Shown: one piece after another, positions 18,024-26,784 of the stretch
How the letters are laid out: each line of letters starts with the position of its first letter
Numbering within the stretch: the first letter of the stretch is position 1
NCBI RefSeq assembly: GCF_004924335.1
Contig: NZ_CP024633.1
Span: 4,402,001-4,466,000, forward strand
DNA length: 64,000 nucleotides
Origin: Mycobacteroides salmoniphilum
Lineage (GTDB): Bacteria; Actinomycetota; Actinomycetes; Mycobacteriales; Mycobacteriaceae
Direction of reading: 5' to 3'
Made by a program: the position numbers and the translations under genes
The notes under the pieces: model-generated
The model's input: the letters and a program-made list of their open reading frames with translations, nothing else
Databases searched by the model: none
Told to the model about the DNA's origin: nothing

Positions 18024-19150
18024 TACTTCTGCCCCATCGCCGCGAGTCCGTCCAGCACGTAGGTCAGCCCGAAGTCCGGCCCATAATCCTGCAGGGTTCC
18101 TGTGCCACAACCTAATTGGCGCAGACCCATCATGTTGCAGATTTCCTTGTCCATCTGGCTTTCGAACAGCAACCGATCCGTCATGAACCGGACACGCAGC
18201 CGCTTGTTGTCCTGGTCGACGACGTTGTACATGTTGTCCCAAGCCAGCGGTTGGACGTCGATCCACTCGGAGATCTCACGCTTGTTGTCGACCACGGCCT
18301 TCAGGGCGGTGTTGGCGTTGAGAATCGTTTGTTTGAGGTGACCGCGATTGGCCTCGACGACGTCGCCGGCTTGCCTGACCAGATCGTTGAACTTGCGCCC
18401 GGTATTCCCGGTACCCAACGACTCATCATCGAGAATCTGGCTCAGTTGACGGACGGTGGAGGCAAATTCACGCAGCCTGCCGTCATTGGCGGCCGCCGCG
18501 TCGAACAGGGAGCTCACATTCTTGATAATGGTGGTCATCTGCTCGCGAGTAGTCACGCCGCCCTCAGAGCTCAGCCGCAGCGCCCTGGATAGCTCGCCGA
18601 GCCCGGACTTAATCTTCTCGCCGTTACCATTGGCGACTCCGGCGGCAGAGTTGATGATGTCGGCCACGGGGCCCTTCCCCTTGCCATCTCCCTTGAGGGA
18701 CAGCGAAAGCCGATCCAGCATGCCTAGCACCCGATCAAATTCCACCGGGGTCTTGGTGTGGTTCAACCCAATGGTGTCACCGTCGTTCAACGCCGGGCCG
18801 CCGCGGTAAGGCGGAGATAGCTCGACTTGGCGGTCGGTCAGGATCGACGTCGACAAGGTGACGGCCTGCACGTCGGCGGGCACTTTCACGTTCTTGTCCA
18901 CGGTGAACTGCACGTCGACATAGCCCGACTGCGGAGTGATCTTGGTAATCTTCCCCACCGGCATACCAAGAACTGCAACCACATTGGACTCGTATAGACC
19001 GGAGGCACTGTCAAACTGAGCGGTCAGTGTGATGTGGTCCAACGTCGACTTCACGTAATACGCACCCACGCCGAGGACGGCCACGGCCAGCACAACCACT
19101 GTGCCGATCACGGATATCAGCCGACTTCTTCCATCGCCTTTGGCGCTCAT
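18023..19150 (-). CDS. mceD: Mce family protein MceD
   Basis: The 375-residue subunit starts MSAKGDGRSRL and has one membrane anchor (LISVIGTVVVLAVAVLGVGA). The MCE domain runs through ITLTAQFDSASGLYESNVVA, VLGMPVGKITKI and LSTSILTDRQVELSP, followed by a helical barrel-forming region with amphipathic repeats. Its ATG overlaps the mceC stop (ATGA at 19147-19150), which rules out the longer upstream reading. Near the C-terminus two Cys (EICNMMGLRQLGCG) may form a disulfide. Confidence 0.92.
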   Translation of the reverse strand: MSAKGDGRSRLISVIGTVVVLAVAVLGVGAYYVKSTLDHITLTAQFDSASGLYESNVVAVLGMPVGKITKITPQSGYVDVQFTVDKNVKVPADVQAVTLSTSILTDRQVELSPPYRGGPALNDGDTIGLNHTKTPVEFDRVLGMLDRLSLSLKGDGKGKGPVADIINSAAGVANGNGEKIKSGLGELSRALRLSSEGGVTTREQMTTIIKNVSSLFDAAAANDGRLREFASTVRQLSQILDDESLGTGNTGRKFNDLVRQAGDVVEANRGHLKQTILNANTALKAVVDNKREISEWIDVQPLAWDNMYNVVDQDNKRLRVRFMTDRLLFESQMDKEICNMMGLRQLGCGTGTLQDYGPDFGLTYVLDGLAAMGQK

Positions 19151-20193
19151 TTGCAGTCCTTGAAGTACGGGATCATTCCGAATTGCTTGGCCCGCCCACT
19201 GATCGCACACATCCACGAGTCGACCAGCAGACCGTTCGTTAGGTTGATATCGATGGCGTTACCGGTGCCCGTCGAGTTGGCGATGCCGCGTATCAAGACC
19301 GGTGCAATCGGGTAGAGGCTGCGCAGCAGATCGTCGTGTTTACCCAGCATGTCCGAGAGCTCGTGCGCCGTCTTGAGCATCTCGTCGAGCTGCGGCCGGT
19401 CCTTGATGACAACCTTGCTGAGCTGCTCGACCAGGTTGGTGAATGCCTGCAGCATCGCGTGGAAAGTGTTGCGGCGCGAGACGATCTCACCGAGAAGGTC
19501 TTGTCCCTGGTTGACCAGCACGCCGATACCGGACTGCTGGCGGCGCAGCGTGTTGGTGACCTTTTCGGTGCTCTTGAGCAGGGTGCCGAGTTGGTCACGC
19601 CGCTCGGCGATCACCGAGGACAACGTCTGGATGTTCGCCATCGCCTGCGGAACAATGTCGGGCAGGCCCTGTAGCTGCTTGCCGAGCACGCTGAGCGACC
19701 GCGCGACGTTGTCGAAATCGACCTGGTCGAAGGTGTCGGTCGCCCCGACCAGCGCGGCCTGCAGGTCGTAGGGGACCTCGGTATGCGCGAGGTCAATTGT
19801 CTTGCCGGGCAGTATTCCTGTGCCCCTGGGCCGCAGGTCCAGATACCGGGAACCCAGGATGGTCGTCACCCGGATCGAGGCCTTGGTGTCCTTACCGAGC
19901 CTGATGTCGTCGCGGACGCTGAGCCCAGCCTCGACGTGATCGCCGACCAGCTTCATGCTCGTGATGTTCCCAACGGGGATACCCGCCACGGCAATCGGCT
20001 GGCCCGTGCGTAGCGACGCCGCCTGTGTGAACTCGGCGGTGTAGCTCGTATAGCCCAGACCCACCGCCTTGACCAGCAGCATGCCGCCGACGAGGGCCCC
20101 GATCACCGCGATGGCGATGAAGCCCAGCCAGGTCTTGTTATAGGTCTCGACCGGCCGATTCTTGATCCTCTGCCATCTGGATTGATCAGCCAT
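19147..20193 (-). CDS. mceC: Mce family protein MceC
   Basis: The 348-residue subunit has an N-terminal anchor (AIAVIGALVGGMLLVKAVGL), an MCE domain (YTAEFTQAASLRTGQPIAVA, GIPVGNITSM, TTILGSRYLDLRPRGTG) and a helical C-terminal region. The start codon lies inside the end of mceB (8-bp overlap). Two Cys near the end (WMCAISGR and FKDCK) could pair in the periplasm. It acts as one ring component of the lipid-transfer tunnel. Confidence 0.92.
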   Translation of the reverse strand: MADQSRWQRIKNRPVETYNKTWLGFIAIAVIGALVGGMLLVKAVGLGYTSYTAEFTQAASLRTGQPIAVAGIPVGNITSMKLVGDHVEAGLSVRDDIRLGKDTKASIRVTTILGSRYLDLRPRGTGILPGKTIDLAHTEVPYDLQAALVGATDTFDQVDFDNVARSLSVLGKQLQGLPDIVPQAMANIQTLSSVIAERRDQLGTLLKSTEKVTNTLRRQQSGIGVLVNQGQDLLGEIVSRRNTFHAMLQAFTNLVEQLSKVVIKDRPQLDEMLKTAHELSDMLGKHDDLLRSLYPIAPVLIRGIANSTGTGNAIDINLTNGLLVDSWMCAISGRAKQFGMIPYFKDCK

Positions 20194-21244
20194 TGGCCAT
20201 GTTCCTGCATCGCGGGGTGTACTGGGCCACGTTTCCGGGTGTCGCCGCGTTGACGATGATCGGTATCACGTCGTTCAGGCCGGGGAAGAAGCCGGTGAGG
20301 TTCAGATCGCACATGTAGACGTTGATGAACGCTCCCTCGGAGTAGAAGCGCGACAGCCCTTTCAGCACAATCGGCAGGTTGTCCCCCAGGAACGCGTACT
20401 GCGGCTCGATACTCACCACGTGCTTGCCGAACCCCGGCTGGCGAGTGATGAGCTCGTCGAGCGACGGATAGACCTCCTCGGTGATCTTCGACAGACGTCG
20501 TGTGGTCTGGGCCAGCGACCCCACCGAGGACACCAATTCGGGGCGCCTGCGATCCAAGTCCGACACCATCTGCCGTGTCTGGGTGAGCATGGTGTCCAGC
20601 CCGTCGTTCTGCTGCGCGAGGTTGCCCGTCACGGCATTCAAGCTGGTAATCACGTTGCCCAACGCTTGATCGCGGCCGGCGAATGTCTTTGTCAACACCG
20701 AGGTTTGATTCACCAGGGTGACAATCGAGGCGTTGTCCCCTTGCAGGGACGCAATGACGCCCTTGGTCAGGTTATCGGCCTGCTCCGGAGACAGCGTGCT
20801 GAACAATGGCTCGTAGCCGTTGAGTAATGTCGTCACATCGAACGACGGGTCGGTGCGCTCCACCGGAATCGTCGCGCCCGCCGACAGAACATTGGTGTCA
20901 CTGGATTTACCAAGCGACAGACCAAGATAACGCTGTCCGACGATATTCTGGTACGTCACCGATGCGACCGTGTTGCCGTACAACTTCTGGTCATTCTGGA
21001 CCACAAAGTCCACTCGGGCCTGCTCGTTATCCACCAACTCGATCCTCTCGACCCGGCCCACCCGCACCCCGGCCATTCGCACGTCGTCACCATCGCGCAG
21101 GCCATAGACGTCGGTGAACACCGCCGAATACGCTGTGGTGCTGCCCGATACATCACGACGAAGCGTGGCGTACACCAACCAGCCCAGTGCCATGGCCACG
21201 GTCATGAAGACCACCAAGGCGATCAACGGTCCACGGAACTTCAC
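20186..21244 (-). CDS. mceB: Mce family protein MceB
   Basis: The 352-residue subunit has a short N-terminal anchor (LIALVVFMTVAMALGWLVYA) and an MCE domain with AVFTDVYGLRDGDDVRMAGV, RVGRVERIEL and VTYQNIVGQRYLGLSL. A helical region and a terminal Cys-containing stretch (VYMCDLNLTGFFPGLND) follow. GTG 21244 overlaps the mceA stop by 4 bp. It is a member of the yrbEAB-mceABCDEF operon. Confidence 0.92.
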   Translation of the reverse strand: MKFRGPLIALVVFMTVAMALGWLVYATLRRDVSGSTTAYSAVFTDVYGLRDGDDVRMAGVRVGRVERIELVDNEQARVDFVVQNDQKLYGNTVASVTYQNIVGQRYLGLSLGKSSDTNVLSAGATIPVERTDPSFDVTTLLNGYEPLFSTLSPEQADNLTKGVIASLQGDNASIVTLVNQTSVLTKTFAGRDQALGNVITSLNAVTGNLAQQNDGLDTMLTQTRQMVSDLDRRRPELVSSVGSLAQTTRRLSKITEEVYPSLDELITRQPGFGKHVVSIEPQYAFLGDNLPIVLKGLSRFYSEGAFINVYMCDLNLTGFFPGLNDVIPIIVNAATPGNVAQYTPRCRNMANG

Positions 21245-22740
21245 CGCGGCACCTCCTTAGCGAACGACACCGCGCTGCCCCGAGCCACCGGCCCGAGAAG
21301 CAGTTGCGTAGCGGGAGTTGCGGGGCCACCGGCGATGACACCGAGGAGATCCCGTTCACGGTGGCTGCCAACGGGCCCGACGTTTCCGCCAAACGAGGCC
21401 GGCGCCGCGGGCGGCGGTTCTGCGTCACCGGGATCGGAGGTACCGGGCACGCGGGGCACCGGGGCGGGCTGCCACCACGGTAGCGACGGGTTGGGGTCGG
21501 CCAGGTTCGGGCCGCCCGGAGGGGCCACAATCGGCGGCGCCACTGCGACAAGGTTTCCGTTGGGGCCCACCACCGTTCCAGTCGGCGGCGCCACATCCGC
21601 AGGTGGCTTGTAGTTCTGCGGGAGCAGTGTCTCGGGAAGATCGGGACGCACCACCTGTTCGGGGGCGGTGAAGCAGCTTGGCCCCTTCACCTCCCCGTAA
21701 CGCGGACAGTCGGCTCGGGTGTAGGTGTAACTGGGCGCCAGTGTCACGGCAATCGGCATGTTGGGGATATCCCGGTCTGCCATCCACATGTACTCAAACC
21801 AGTTACGGGACAGCTTGTTCATGTTGCGGAAAATCGGAACAAACTTGTCGGAATTCTTGGCGAAAACACCGATCGGCGGAGTGAGCCCGGTGGTGATGCC
21901 AATGAGCTGATCGGTGTGGTTGTCAAAGGCCTGCTTGGTGGTGCCCACGGTAGTCAGCCCAGCGTGAACCAGGCTCGTCAGTTGTTCGCGCTTCTCGGCA
22001 AGGGTCTGCATCGGCTGCACGGCCTGGTGCAGTGCATCCAGCAACTCGGGGGCAGTCTGTTGGAGACCTTCGGTGGCATCGAGAAGAGCCGATACCGTTG
22101 AGGGACCTGGGTCGGTGGCCACGATCGCGTTGAGCTCGGCGATGAGCCGGTTCAGCTGAGCGCCGCCGTTGAGCAGTTTGACCCTGCGGCTGTCGGTGGC
22201 CGCCCCCACTGCCGCCAAGATGCCCACCGAATTGTCCTCGCGGCCACGGCCGGTCGCATTGAGAACATCGCGCAACTTGCTGACCGTGGTCTGGAACAGC
22301 ACCGTGGGCAGCTCCTGGTCCTCGGCGATGTGGGCGCCGCCGCGAATGGGGACACCGGGCCCCCGGTCGACCAGCTGCACCGAGGACACGGCGAACACAT
22401 TGCTCGGCACCACGCGGGCGGTCGCGGTCACGGGGATTGATTTCGCGTACTGCGGTTTGAGGTTGATGTGCACGAAGTTCGGTTTGTTGCCCGTCGCCGG
22501 TGTCACGTCCTCGACCTCGCCGACGAGCACGCCCCGGTACTTCACATCCGACTTCTGCGGCAGGCCGTCACCGACATTCGTCAGATCGGCGACGACACGC
22601 ACGTAATCATCAAGCTTGCCTGCGGATTTCAACAGCATGGCCCCGGTGAAGGCGACGATCGCCGCAAGGGTGACGACGGACGCCACCAGAAGCTGGTTGT
22701 CGGACGGGCCGCGCCCATCTACCTCGAAGGAATTCGGCAT
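21241..22740 (-). CDS. mceA: Mce family protein MceA
   Basis: First Mce subunit of the operon, 499 residues. It has an anchor (LLVASVVTLAAIVAFTGAML), the MCE domain (VRVVADLTNVGDGLPQKSDV, KYRGVLVGEVEDV, VVPSNVFAVSSVQLVD), a long alpha-helical part with many Leu/Gln heptads, and a C-terminal Pro-rich extension of about 120 residues that is typical of MceA. The ATG follows the yrbEB TAG without a gap. Lipid import is the family role; host-cell-entry naming is historical. Confidence 0.92.
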   Translation of the reverse strand: MPNSFEVDGRGPSDNQLLVASVVTLAAIVAFTGAMLLKSAGKLDDYVRVVADLTNVGDGLPQKSDVKYRGVLVGEVEDVTPATGNKPNFVHINLKPQYAKSIPVTATARVVPSNVFAVSSVQLVDRGPGVPIRGGAHIAEDQELPTVLFQTTVSKLRDVLNATGRGREDNSVGILAAVGAATDSRRVKLLNGGAQLNRLIAELNAIVATDPGPSTVSALLDATEGLQQTAPELLDALHQAVQPMQTLAEKREQLTSLVHAGLTTVGTTKQAFDNHTDQLIGITTGLTPPIGVFAKNSDKFVPIFRNMNKLSRNWFEYMWMADRDIPNMPIAVTLAPSYTYTRADCPRYGEVKGPSCFTAPEQVVRPDLPETLLPQNYKPPADVAPPTGTVVGPNGNLVAVAPPIVAPPGGPNLADPNPSLPWWQPAPVPRVPGTSDPGDAEPPPAAPASFGGNVGPVGSHRERDLLGVIAGGPATPATQLLLGPVARGSAVSFAKEVPR

Positions 22741-23598
22741 CTAACCACCCAGCCTGGCGCCGGCGTCGACGCTCCACAGCGCCATCGTCAGCAGCATGTT
22801 CACCATCACCACTACGGTGATGGCGGCGCGCATGGCATGTCCGGCAGCAATTCCCACGCCCTCGGGGCCGCCGCTGGCGTAGAAGCCGTAATAGCACTGG
22901 ACCGTCGAGGCGATCCACACGAAGACCACTGTCTTGATGATCGAGTACACGATGTCGATACCGCTGACCCCAATGCCGAAGTAGTGCAGGTAGGACCCCA
23001 CCGAGCCGCCACTGAGGATGCCCACCATGACTTGACAGGACAGGTAGCTGATCGCCAGGCAGGCCAGATACAGCGGGATCACCGCGATGATCGCCGCCAT
23101 CAGCCGGGTGGTCACCAAGAATGGGATCGGCCTAATAGCAACCGAATCCATGGCGTCGATCTCCTCGGCGATCCGCATTGACCCCAGTTGCGCGGTGAAT
23201 CGGCAGCCCGCCTGCATCGCGAATGCCAGGGAGGCCATGATCGGCGCCAGCTCTCGAGTGCTGGCCAACGAGCTGATGATGCCGGTGGCGGGCCCGAGTC
23301 CGAGAAGGTCCAGGAAGTTGTACGACTCGATGGCGACAAGAGCTCCGGCGGTGACCCCCAGCACCAAGGCCACTCCAGCAGTTCCACCACCTACCACCAA
23401 TGAGCCATTGCCCCAGGCGATATCGGACAGGTGCCGCAGAAATTCCTTGGGGTACTGCCGCAGCACCACTGGAATACCGGCAAGCGCACGGAAGAAGAAG
23501 GCCACCATATGACCGAACCGCGTCAGTGGCCGGCGAATTCTGTTGTACGCACGTATGAATGGCCGGCGTCCTGGCGCCAGATAACTGGAGACGGTCAC
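22741..23598 (-). CDS. yrbEB: YrbE family ABC permease, subunit B
   Basis: The MlaE/YrbE-type permease (285 residues) forms with YrbEA the membrane channel of the Mce lipid importer, powered by the MceG ATPase encoded elsewhere. About five to six spans are visible. The conserved cytoplasmic segment RELAPIMASLAFAMQAGCRF and RIAEEIDAMDSVAIRPIPFL (the EEIDAM coupling loop) are clear. GTG 23598 begins one base after the yrbEA stop. Confidence 0.93.
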   Translation of the reverse strand: MTVSSYLAPGRRPFIRAYNRIRRPLTRFGHMVAFFFRALAGIPVVLRQYPKEFLRHLSDIAWGNGSLVVGGGTAGVALVLGVTAGALVAIESYNFLDLLGLGPATGIISSLASTRELAPIMASLAFAMQAGCRFTAQLGSMRIAEEIDAMDSVAIRPIPFLVTTRLMAAIIAVIPLYLACLAISYLSCQVMVGILSGGSVGSYLHYFGIGVSGIDIVYSIIKTVVFVWIASTVQCYYGFYASGGPEGVGIAAGHAMRAAITVVVMVNMLLTMALWSVDAGARLGG

Positions 23599-23599
23599 G

Positions 23600-24457
23600 T
23601 CACAGCCCCGTCCGCGGGAACATCATGATGTACAGCTGGCTGATGGCGACATTGACGACCATCAACAACAAGATCGATTCGACCACCGCGGCGTTCACGG
23701 AGTTCGCGACACCGATGGGACCACCCTTGGTGGACAAGCCCTTCTGACACGACACGACTGCCACGATGGCCCCGTAGATGATCGCCTTCAAGACTGCCAA
23801 CACCATGTCGCCGGGCGTGGCGAAGGAGGCGAAGGTCGACACGAAACTTCCGGGTGCACCGCCCTGCCAGTAGACGTTGAACAGGTAGGCGCCAAGAAAT
23901 CCGACGAAGCACACCACACACGTCAGCGCCACGGCGATCATGATGGCCGCCGCGAATCGGGGCACCACGAGTCGCCGGATCACCGAGACGCCCATGACCT
24001 CCATGGCGTCGGTCTCCTCGCGCATGGTGCGCGAGCCGAGGTCGGCGGTGATCGCCGAGCCCACCGCCGACGCCATCAACACCGCGGCCACCAACGATGC
24101 GGCCTGCCGGATGATCGCGATACCGCTGGCCGCTCCGGCCAACGAGGTGGCACCCACTTGGCCTGCCAACAAAGCGAATTGGATCGACAGCGTGACACCG
24201 ATGGGCAGCGTCACCAGGATGACCGGCACCACGGCCGTCGAGGCCTGAAAGGCGCCCTGCCGGACAAACTCCTGCCACTGGAACTGGCCGGCGAACAGGT
24301 CGATGAAGAACCACTGAATGGTGCGGACGCCGAGCATGAACTGCTCACCGACCGTGCTGAGGGATTCGAGCGGGTGGCGCTTGACGTAGCCGGTGGCCCA
24401 GTCCTGGATCGCCGCGACACCGTCTTCGGTCGCGACCTTTCCATCAACTGCGGTCAT
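23600..24457 (-). CDS. yrbEA: YrbE family ABC permease, subunit A
   Basis: First gene of the mce operon, 285 residues starting MTAVDGKVATEDG. It carries the YrbE signature TMREETDAMEVMGVSVIRRL and multiple hydrophobic spans. An unusual hydrophilic N-terminal stretch of about 45 residues (AAIQDWATGYVKRHPLESL) precedes the first span. It does not closely match what I remember of Mce4 YrbE, so this is likely one of the other Mce types found in rapid growers. The start ATG 24457 is the first good codon; ATG 24481 would add eight residues. Confidence 0.92.
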   Translation of the reverse strand: MTAVDGKVATEDGVAAIQDWATGYVKRHPLESLSTVGEQFMLGVRTIQWFFIDLFAGQFQWQEFVRQGAFQASTAVVPVILVTLPIGVTLSIQFALLAGQVGATSLAGAASGIAIIRQAASLVAAVLMASAVGSAITADLGSRTMREETDAMEVMGVSVIRRLVVPRFAAAIMIAVALTCVVCFVGFLGAYLFNVYWQGGAPGSFVSTFASFATPGDMVLAVLKAIIYGAIVAVVSCQKGLSTKGGPIGVANSVNAAVVESILLLMVVNVAISQLYIMMFPRTGL

Positions 24458-24925
24458 GACGTAACCGGATACAGCGCACAACGCATTCCAGACTCCTCAT
24501 TGATTCCGGTATTCGCTGGCGCGCCGTGGGCTGCGATGCCAGTGAGCGTTGACGATAAATGATCAATCGTTAATTGAATAGTCGGTCATATCCTAAATCA
24601 CACCGATCGGTATACTGTGCCCTGGATCACAGTTCTGCGTCATGCATATCCGGATGCGCCCTGGAAGGCCGGAAGTAGTGGATCGAATTACATTGGTGAA
24701 AAACATTTTTCGCATAACGTGACAATCTGAGCGCCCGCTCGCGAATCCGGTCGATGAGCGGATCACCCGTGGCTGACCGCTGGCGGTGCGCAATGTTGGT
24801 CATTGCTTTTTGAGCCATAAGCGCGGGTCCAAGAGCCGCACTGATCGCCAGCGCTGATCTATCGATGTTTGCTGAGAGGATGCGTCACCGGCGTTTCCGG
24901 CGAGGGGACAGAGAGCCGGAAGGCC
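24458..24925. promoter_or_regulatory. 468-bp gap upstream of the mce operon
   Basis: No supported gene lies here. The base content drops to AT-rich between about 24545 and 24620 and again near 24690. Two dyads are visible: TCAATCGTTAATTGA (24563-24577, arms TCAAT/ATTGA) and ACCGATCGGTATAC (24602-24615) with the perfect core ACCGATCGGT. Both lie 105-160 bp before the yrbEA start and are candidate operators. A possible 63-codon reading frame on the minus strand (24627-24818) has no family likeness and no ribosome site, so it is not called. Confidence 0.5.
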
Positions 24926-25603
24926 CTATTCGTCCAAGCCGTGTTCGATGGCGTACCGCGTCAGTTCCACCCGGTTACCCAGCTGGAGCTTGCGCAGCGT
25001 GGACTGCACATGGTTCTCGACGGTGCGGTGGCTCAGCGAGAGCCGCGTGGCGATCTGCTTGGCGCTCAATCCCTTGGCCACCAGCCGCAGTACCTCGGTT
25101 TCCCGTTCGGAGAGCCGAGGCGTGTCGTCGGTGTCCGCCGCCGGAGCACTGGACATACGCCGAAACTCCCCGAGCACCAGCCCGGCCAGACCCGGCGTGA
25201 ACACGGCCTGCCCCTTGGCTGTTGCCTTCACCGCGTCGATCAGCTCGGCGGCGGACGCACTCTTGACCAGGTACCCCGTGGCTCCGGCCTTCACCGCTTC
25301 CAGCACATCCTGGCGTTCGGCGGAGGCGGACAACACCAAGATGTGGCTACCCGGGGACACCGCCAGCACCGCTGCGGTGGCTTGTGCACCATCGCCGTCG
25401 GTCAACTGCATATCCATCAGCACCACAGCGGGTTTCACCGTCGCGGCGATCCGGCCGGACGAAGCGACACCGTCGGCAGTGGCCACGACGCGCAGCCCCG
25501 CCGCCTGCAGGTCGCGGGCAACCCCATCGCGCCACATCGGATGGTCATCGACCACCATCACCGAAATCTGCTCGTTGTCAGTGCTTTCCGGACTGTCGGT
25601 CAC
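24926..25603 (-). CDS. LuxR/NarL-type response regulator
   Basis: The 225-residue regulator has a receiver domain (ISVMVVDDHPMWRDGVARDL, acidic pair Asp19/Asp20, phospho-acceptor Asp64 in VVLMDMQL, Lys114 in YLVKSASA) and a C-terminal LuxR helix-turn-helix (LSERETEVLRLVAKGLSAKQ, then RLSLSHRTVENHVQ). GTG 25603 overlaps the kinase stop (GTGA), which defines the start. It forms a two-component pair with the upstream kinase. The type resembles MacR-like regulators of actinobacteria. Target genes are unknown; the mce operon lies about 470 bp downstream on the same strand. Confidence 0.92.
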   Translation of the reverse strand: MTDSPESTDNEQISVMVVDDHPMWRDGVARDLQAAGLRVVATADGVASSGRIAATVKPAVVLMDMQLTDGDGAQATAAVLAVSPGSHILVLSASAERQDVLEAVKAGATGYLVKSASAAELIDAVKATAKGQAVFTPGLAGLVLGEFRRMSSAPAADTDDTPRLSERETEVLRLVAKGLSAKQIATRLSLSHRTVENHVQSTLRKLQLGNRVELTRYAIEHGLDE

Positions 25604-26775
25604 ACCCCCACCTCCTGAGACTTGGGCACCGTAATCTCCCATTCGGTGCCCGCGCCCGGCGCTGTCTCCAGCAGGACGGCCCCGCCGAGGTCGGCCACCC
25701 GCCCCAGAATCGACCGGGACACACCCATCCGCCCCTCACGCTCGGCCTGATCCAGCCTGCCGTCGGCGATGCCACTGCCGTCATCGCGCACCGTCACGAC
25801 CACCGAGTCCTCCAGATCTTCGATGAGCACGTAGGCGTGCGCCTCCTTCCCGGCGTGCAATGCCACGTTGGACAGTGCGCTGCGCACCACGGCGGCCAGC
25901 TCACTGGCCATGTGCTGACCGATGAGCACCGGTGAGCCCGGCGCGGACACCGAGACGGCGGTACTGGCCTGTGTGCGCAGGAGCGGGCGCAGGTCGACCA
26001 ATTCGTCATCGGCGAGCATCGTCTGGGTAGCACCCGAAATCAGCTCCCGCAGTGCCACTTCCTGTTCACCGGCGATGGCGGCCAGTTCTGCGGTCGGGCC
26101 ACCGATCTCGGTGCCCCGCCGCTTCACGTACGACAACACCTGAAGCACCCCATCATGCACTTGGCGCGCGAGTCGTTCACGTTCGATCGCCGCCGCGGCC
26201 GCACGTTCCGCGCGCCGCAGTTCATGGAAGGTGCGTTTCGCGGTGGTCGATGCGGCGCCGATCGCGAGTCCTACCACCACCAACGCCGGCATCGTGGCGT
26301 CGAGCCACAGCGCGCTGACGGGTAGCCCGCGCGCCGCGATACTGATCGCGGCGAGGACGAATCCGGATATGACACCGGCGAGCTGCCCGCGCAACAAGCC
26401 CATGGAGACCACGGCGTTGGCCACCCACAGCGTGGTCGGCAGCGTCTGATGACCGCTGTACCACTGCACATCAACGACCAGCCGCCCGGCGAGCATCAGC
26501 GCGATCACGATCACCTGATCGCATAACACCACCTGCCAACGCCGGAACCAGTTGCGCGACAGAGCAACTGCCGCAAACCCGGTCCATATCGCCATGCCGG
26601 CATACAGTGCCCAGCTCAACGCTTGCCGATCGTAGTGGGTGTAGGACGCCAACTGTGAGGCCAGCAGCGCGTATCCAAAACTCGCCAATCGGAACACCTG
26701 CGCGGCACGCCACAGCGATGCCGTCGGATCGTTACCGCTCACCCAGCGTGGGACGGTTCCGTTTCCGGATGCCAT
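25600..26775 (-). CDS. MacS/NarL-family membrane sensor histidine kinase
   Basis: The 391-residue kinase has about five to six N-terminal membrane spans (residues about 25-175) without a periplasmic domain of size, then a HisKA_3-like dimerisation helix ERERLARQVHDGVLQVLSYV with His207, and a HATPase_c domain (RSALSNVALHAG for the N box, VVTVRDDGSGIADG for G1, GRMGVSRSILGRVADLGG for G2). It phosphorylates the adjacent LuxR regulator. The start lies 9 bp after the AI-2E gene stop, so three genes may be one operon. The short loops suggest membrane-intrinsic sensing. Confidence 0.9.
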   Translation of the reverse strand: MASGNGTVPRWVSGNDPTASLWRAAQVFRLASFGYALLASQLASYTHYDRQALSWALYAGMAIWTGFAAVALSRNWFRRWQVVLCDQVIVIALMLAGRLVVDVQWYSGHQTLPTTLWVANAVVSMGLLRGQLAGVISGFVLAAISIAARGLPVSALWLDATMPALVVVGLAIGAASTTAKRTFHELRRAERAAAAAIERERLARQVHDGVLQVLSYVKRRGTEIGGPTAELAAIAGEQEVALRELISGATQTMLADDELVDLRPLLRTQASTAVSVSAPGSPVLIGQHMASELAAVVRSALSNVALHAGKEAHAYVLIEDLEDSVVVTVRDDGSGIADGRLDQAEREGRMGVSRSILGRVADLGGAVLLETAPGAGTEWEITVPKSQEVGV

Positions 26776-26784
26776 GTGAATTCG

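Noticed and set aside
24627..24818. 63-codon frame on the minus strand in the mce leader
   Set aside because: No ribosome site, no family likeness, and it ends inside the AT-rich promoter part.
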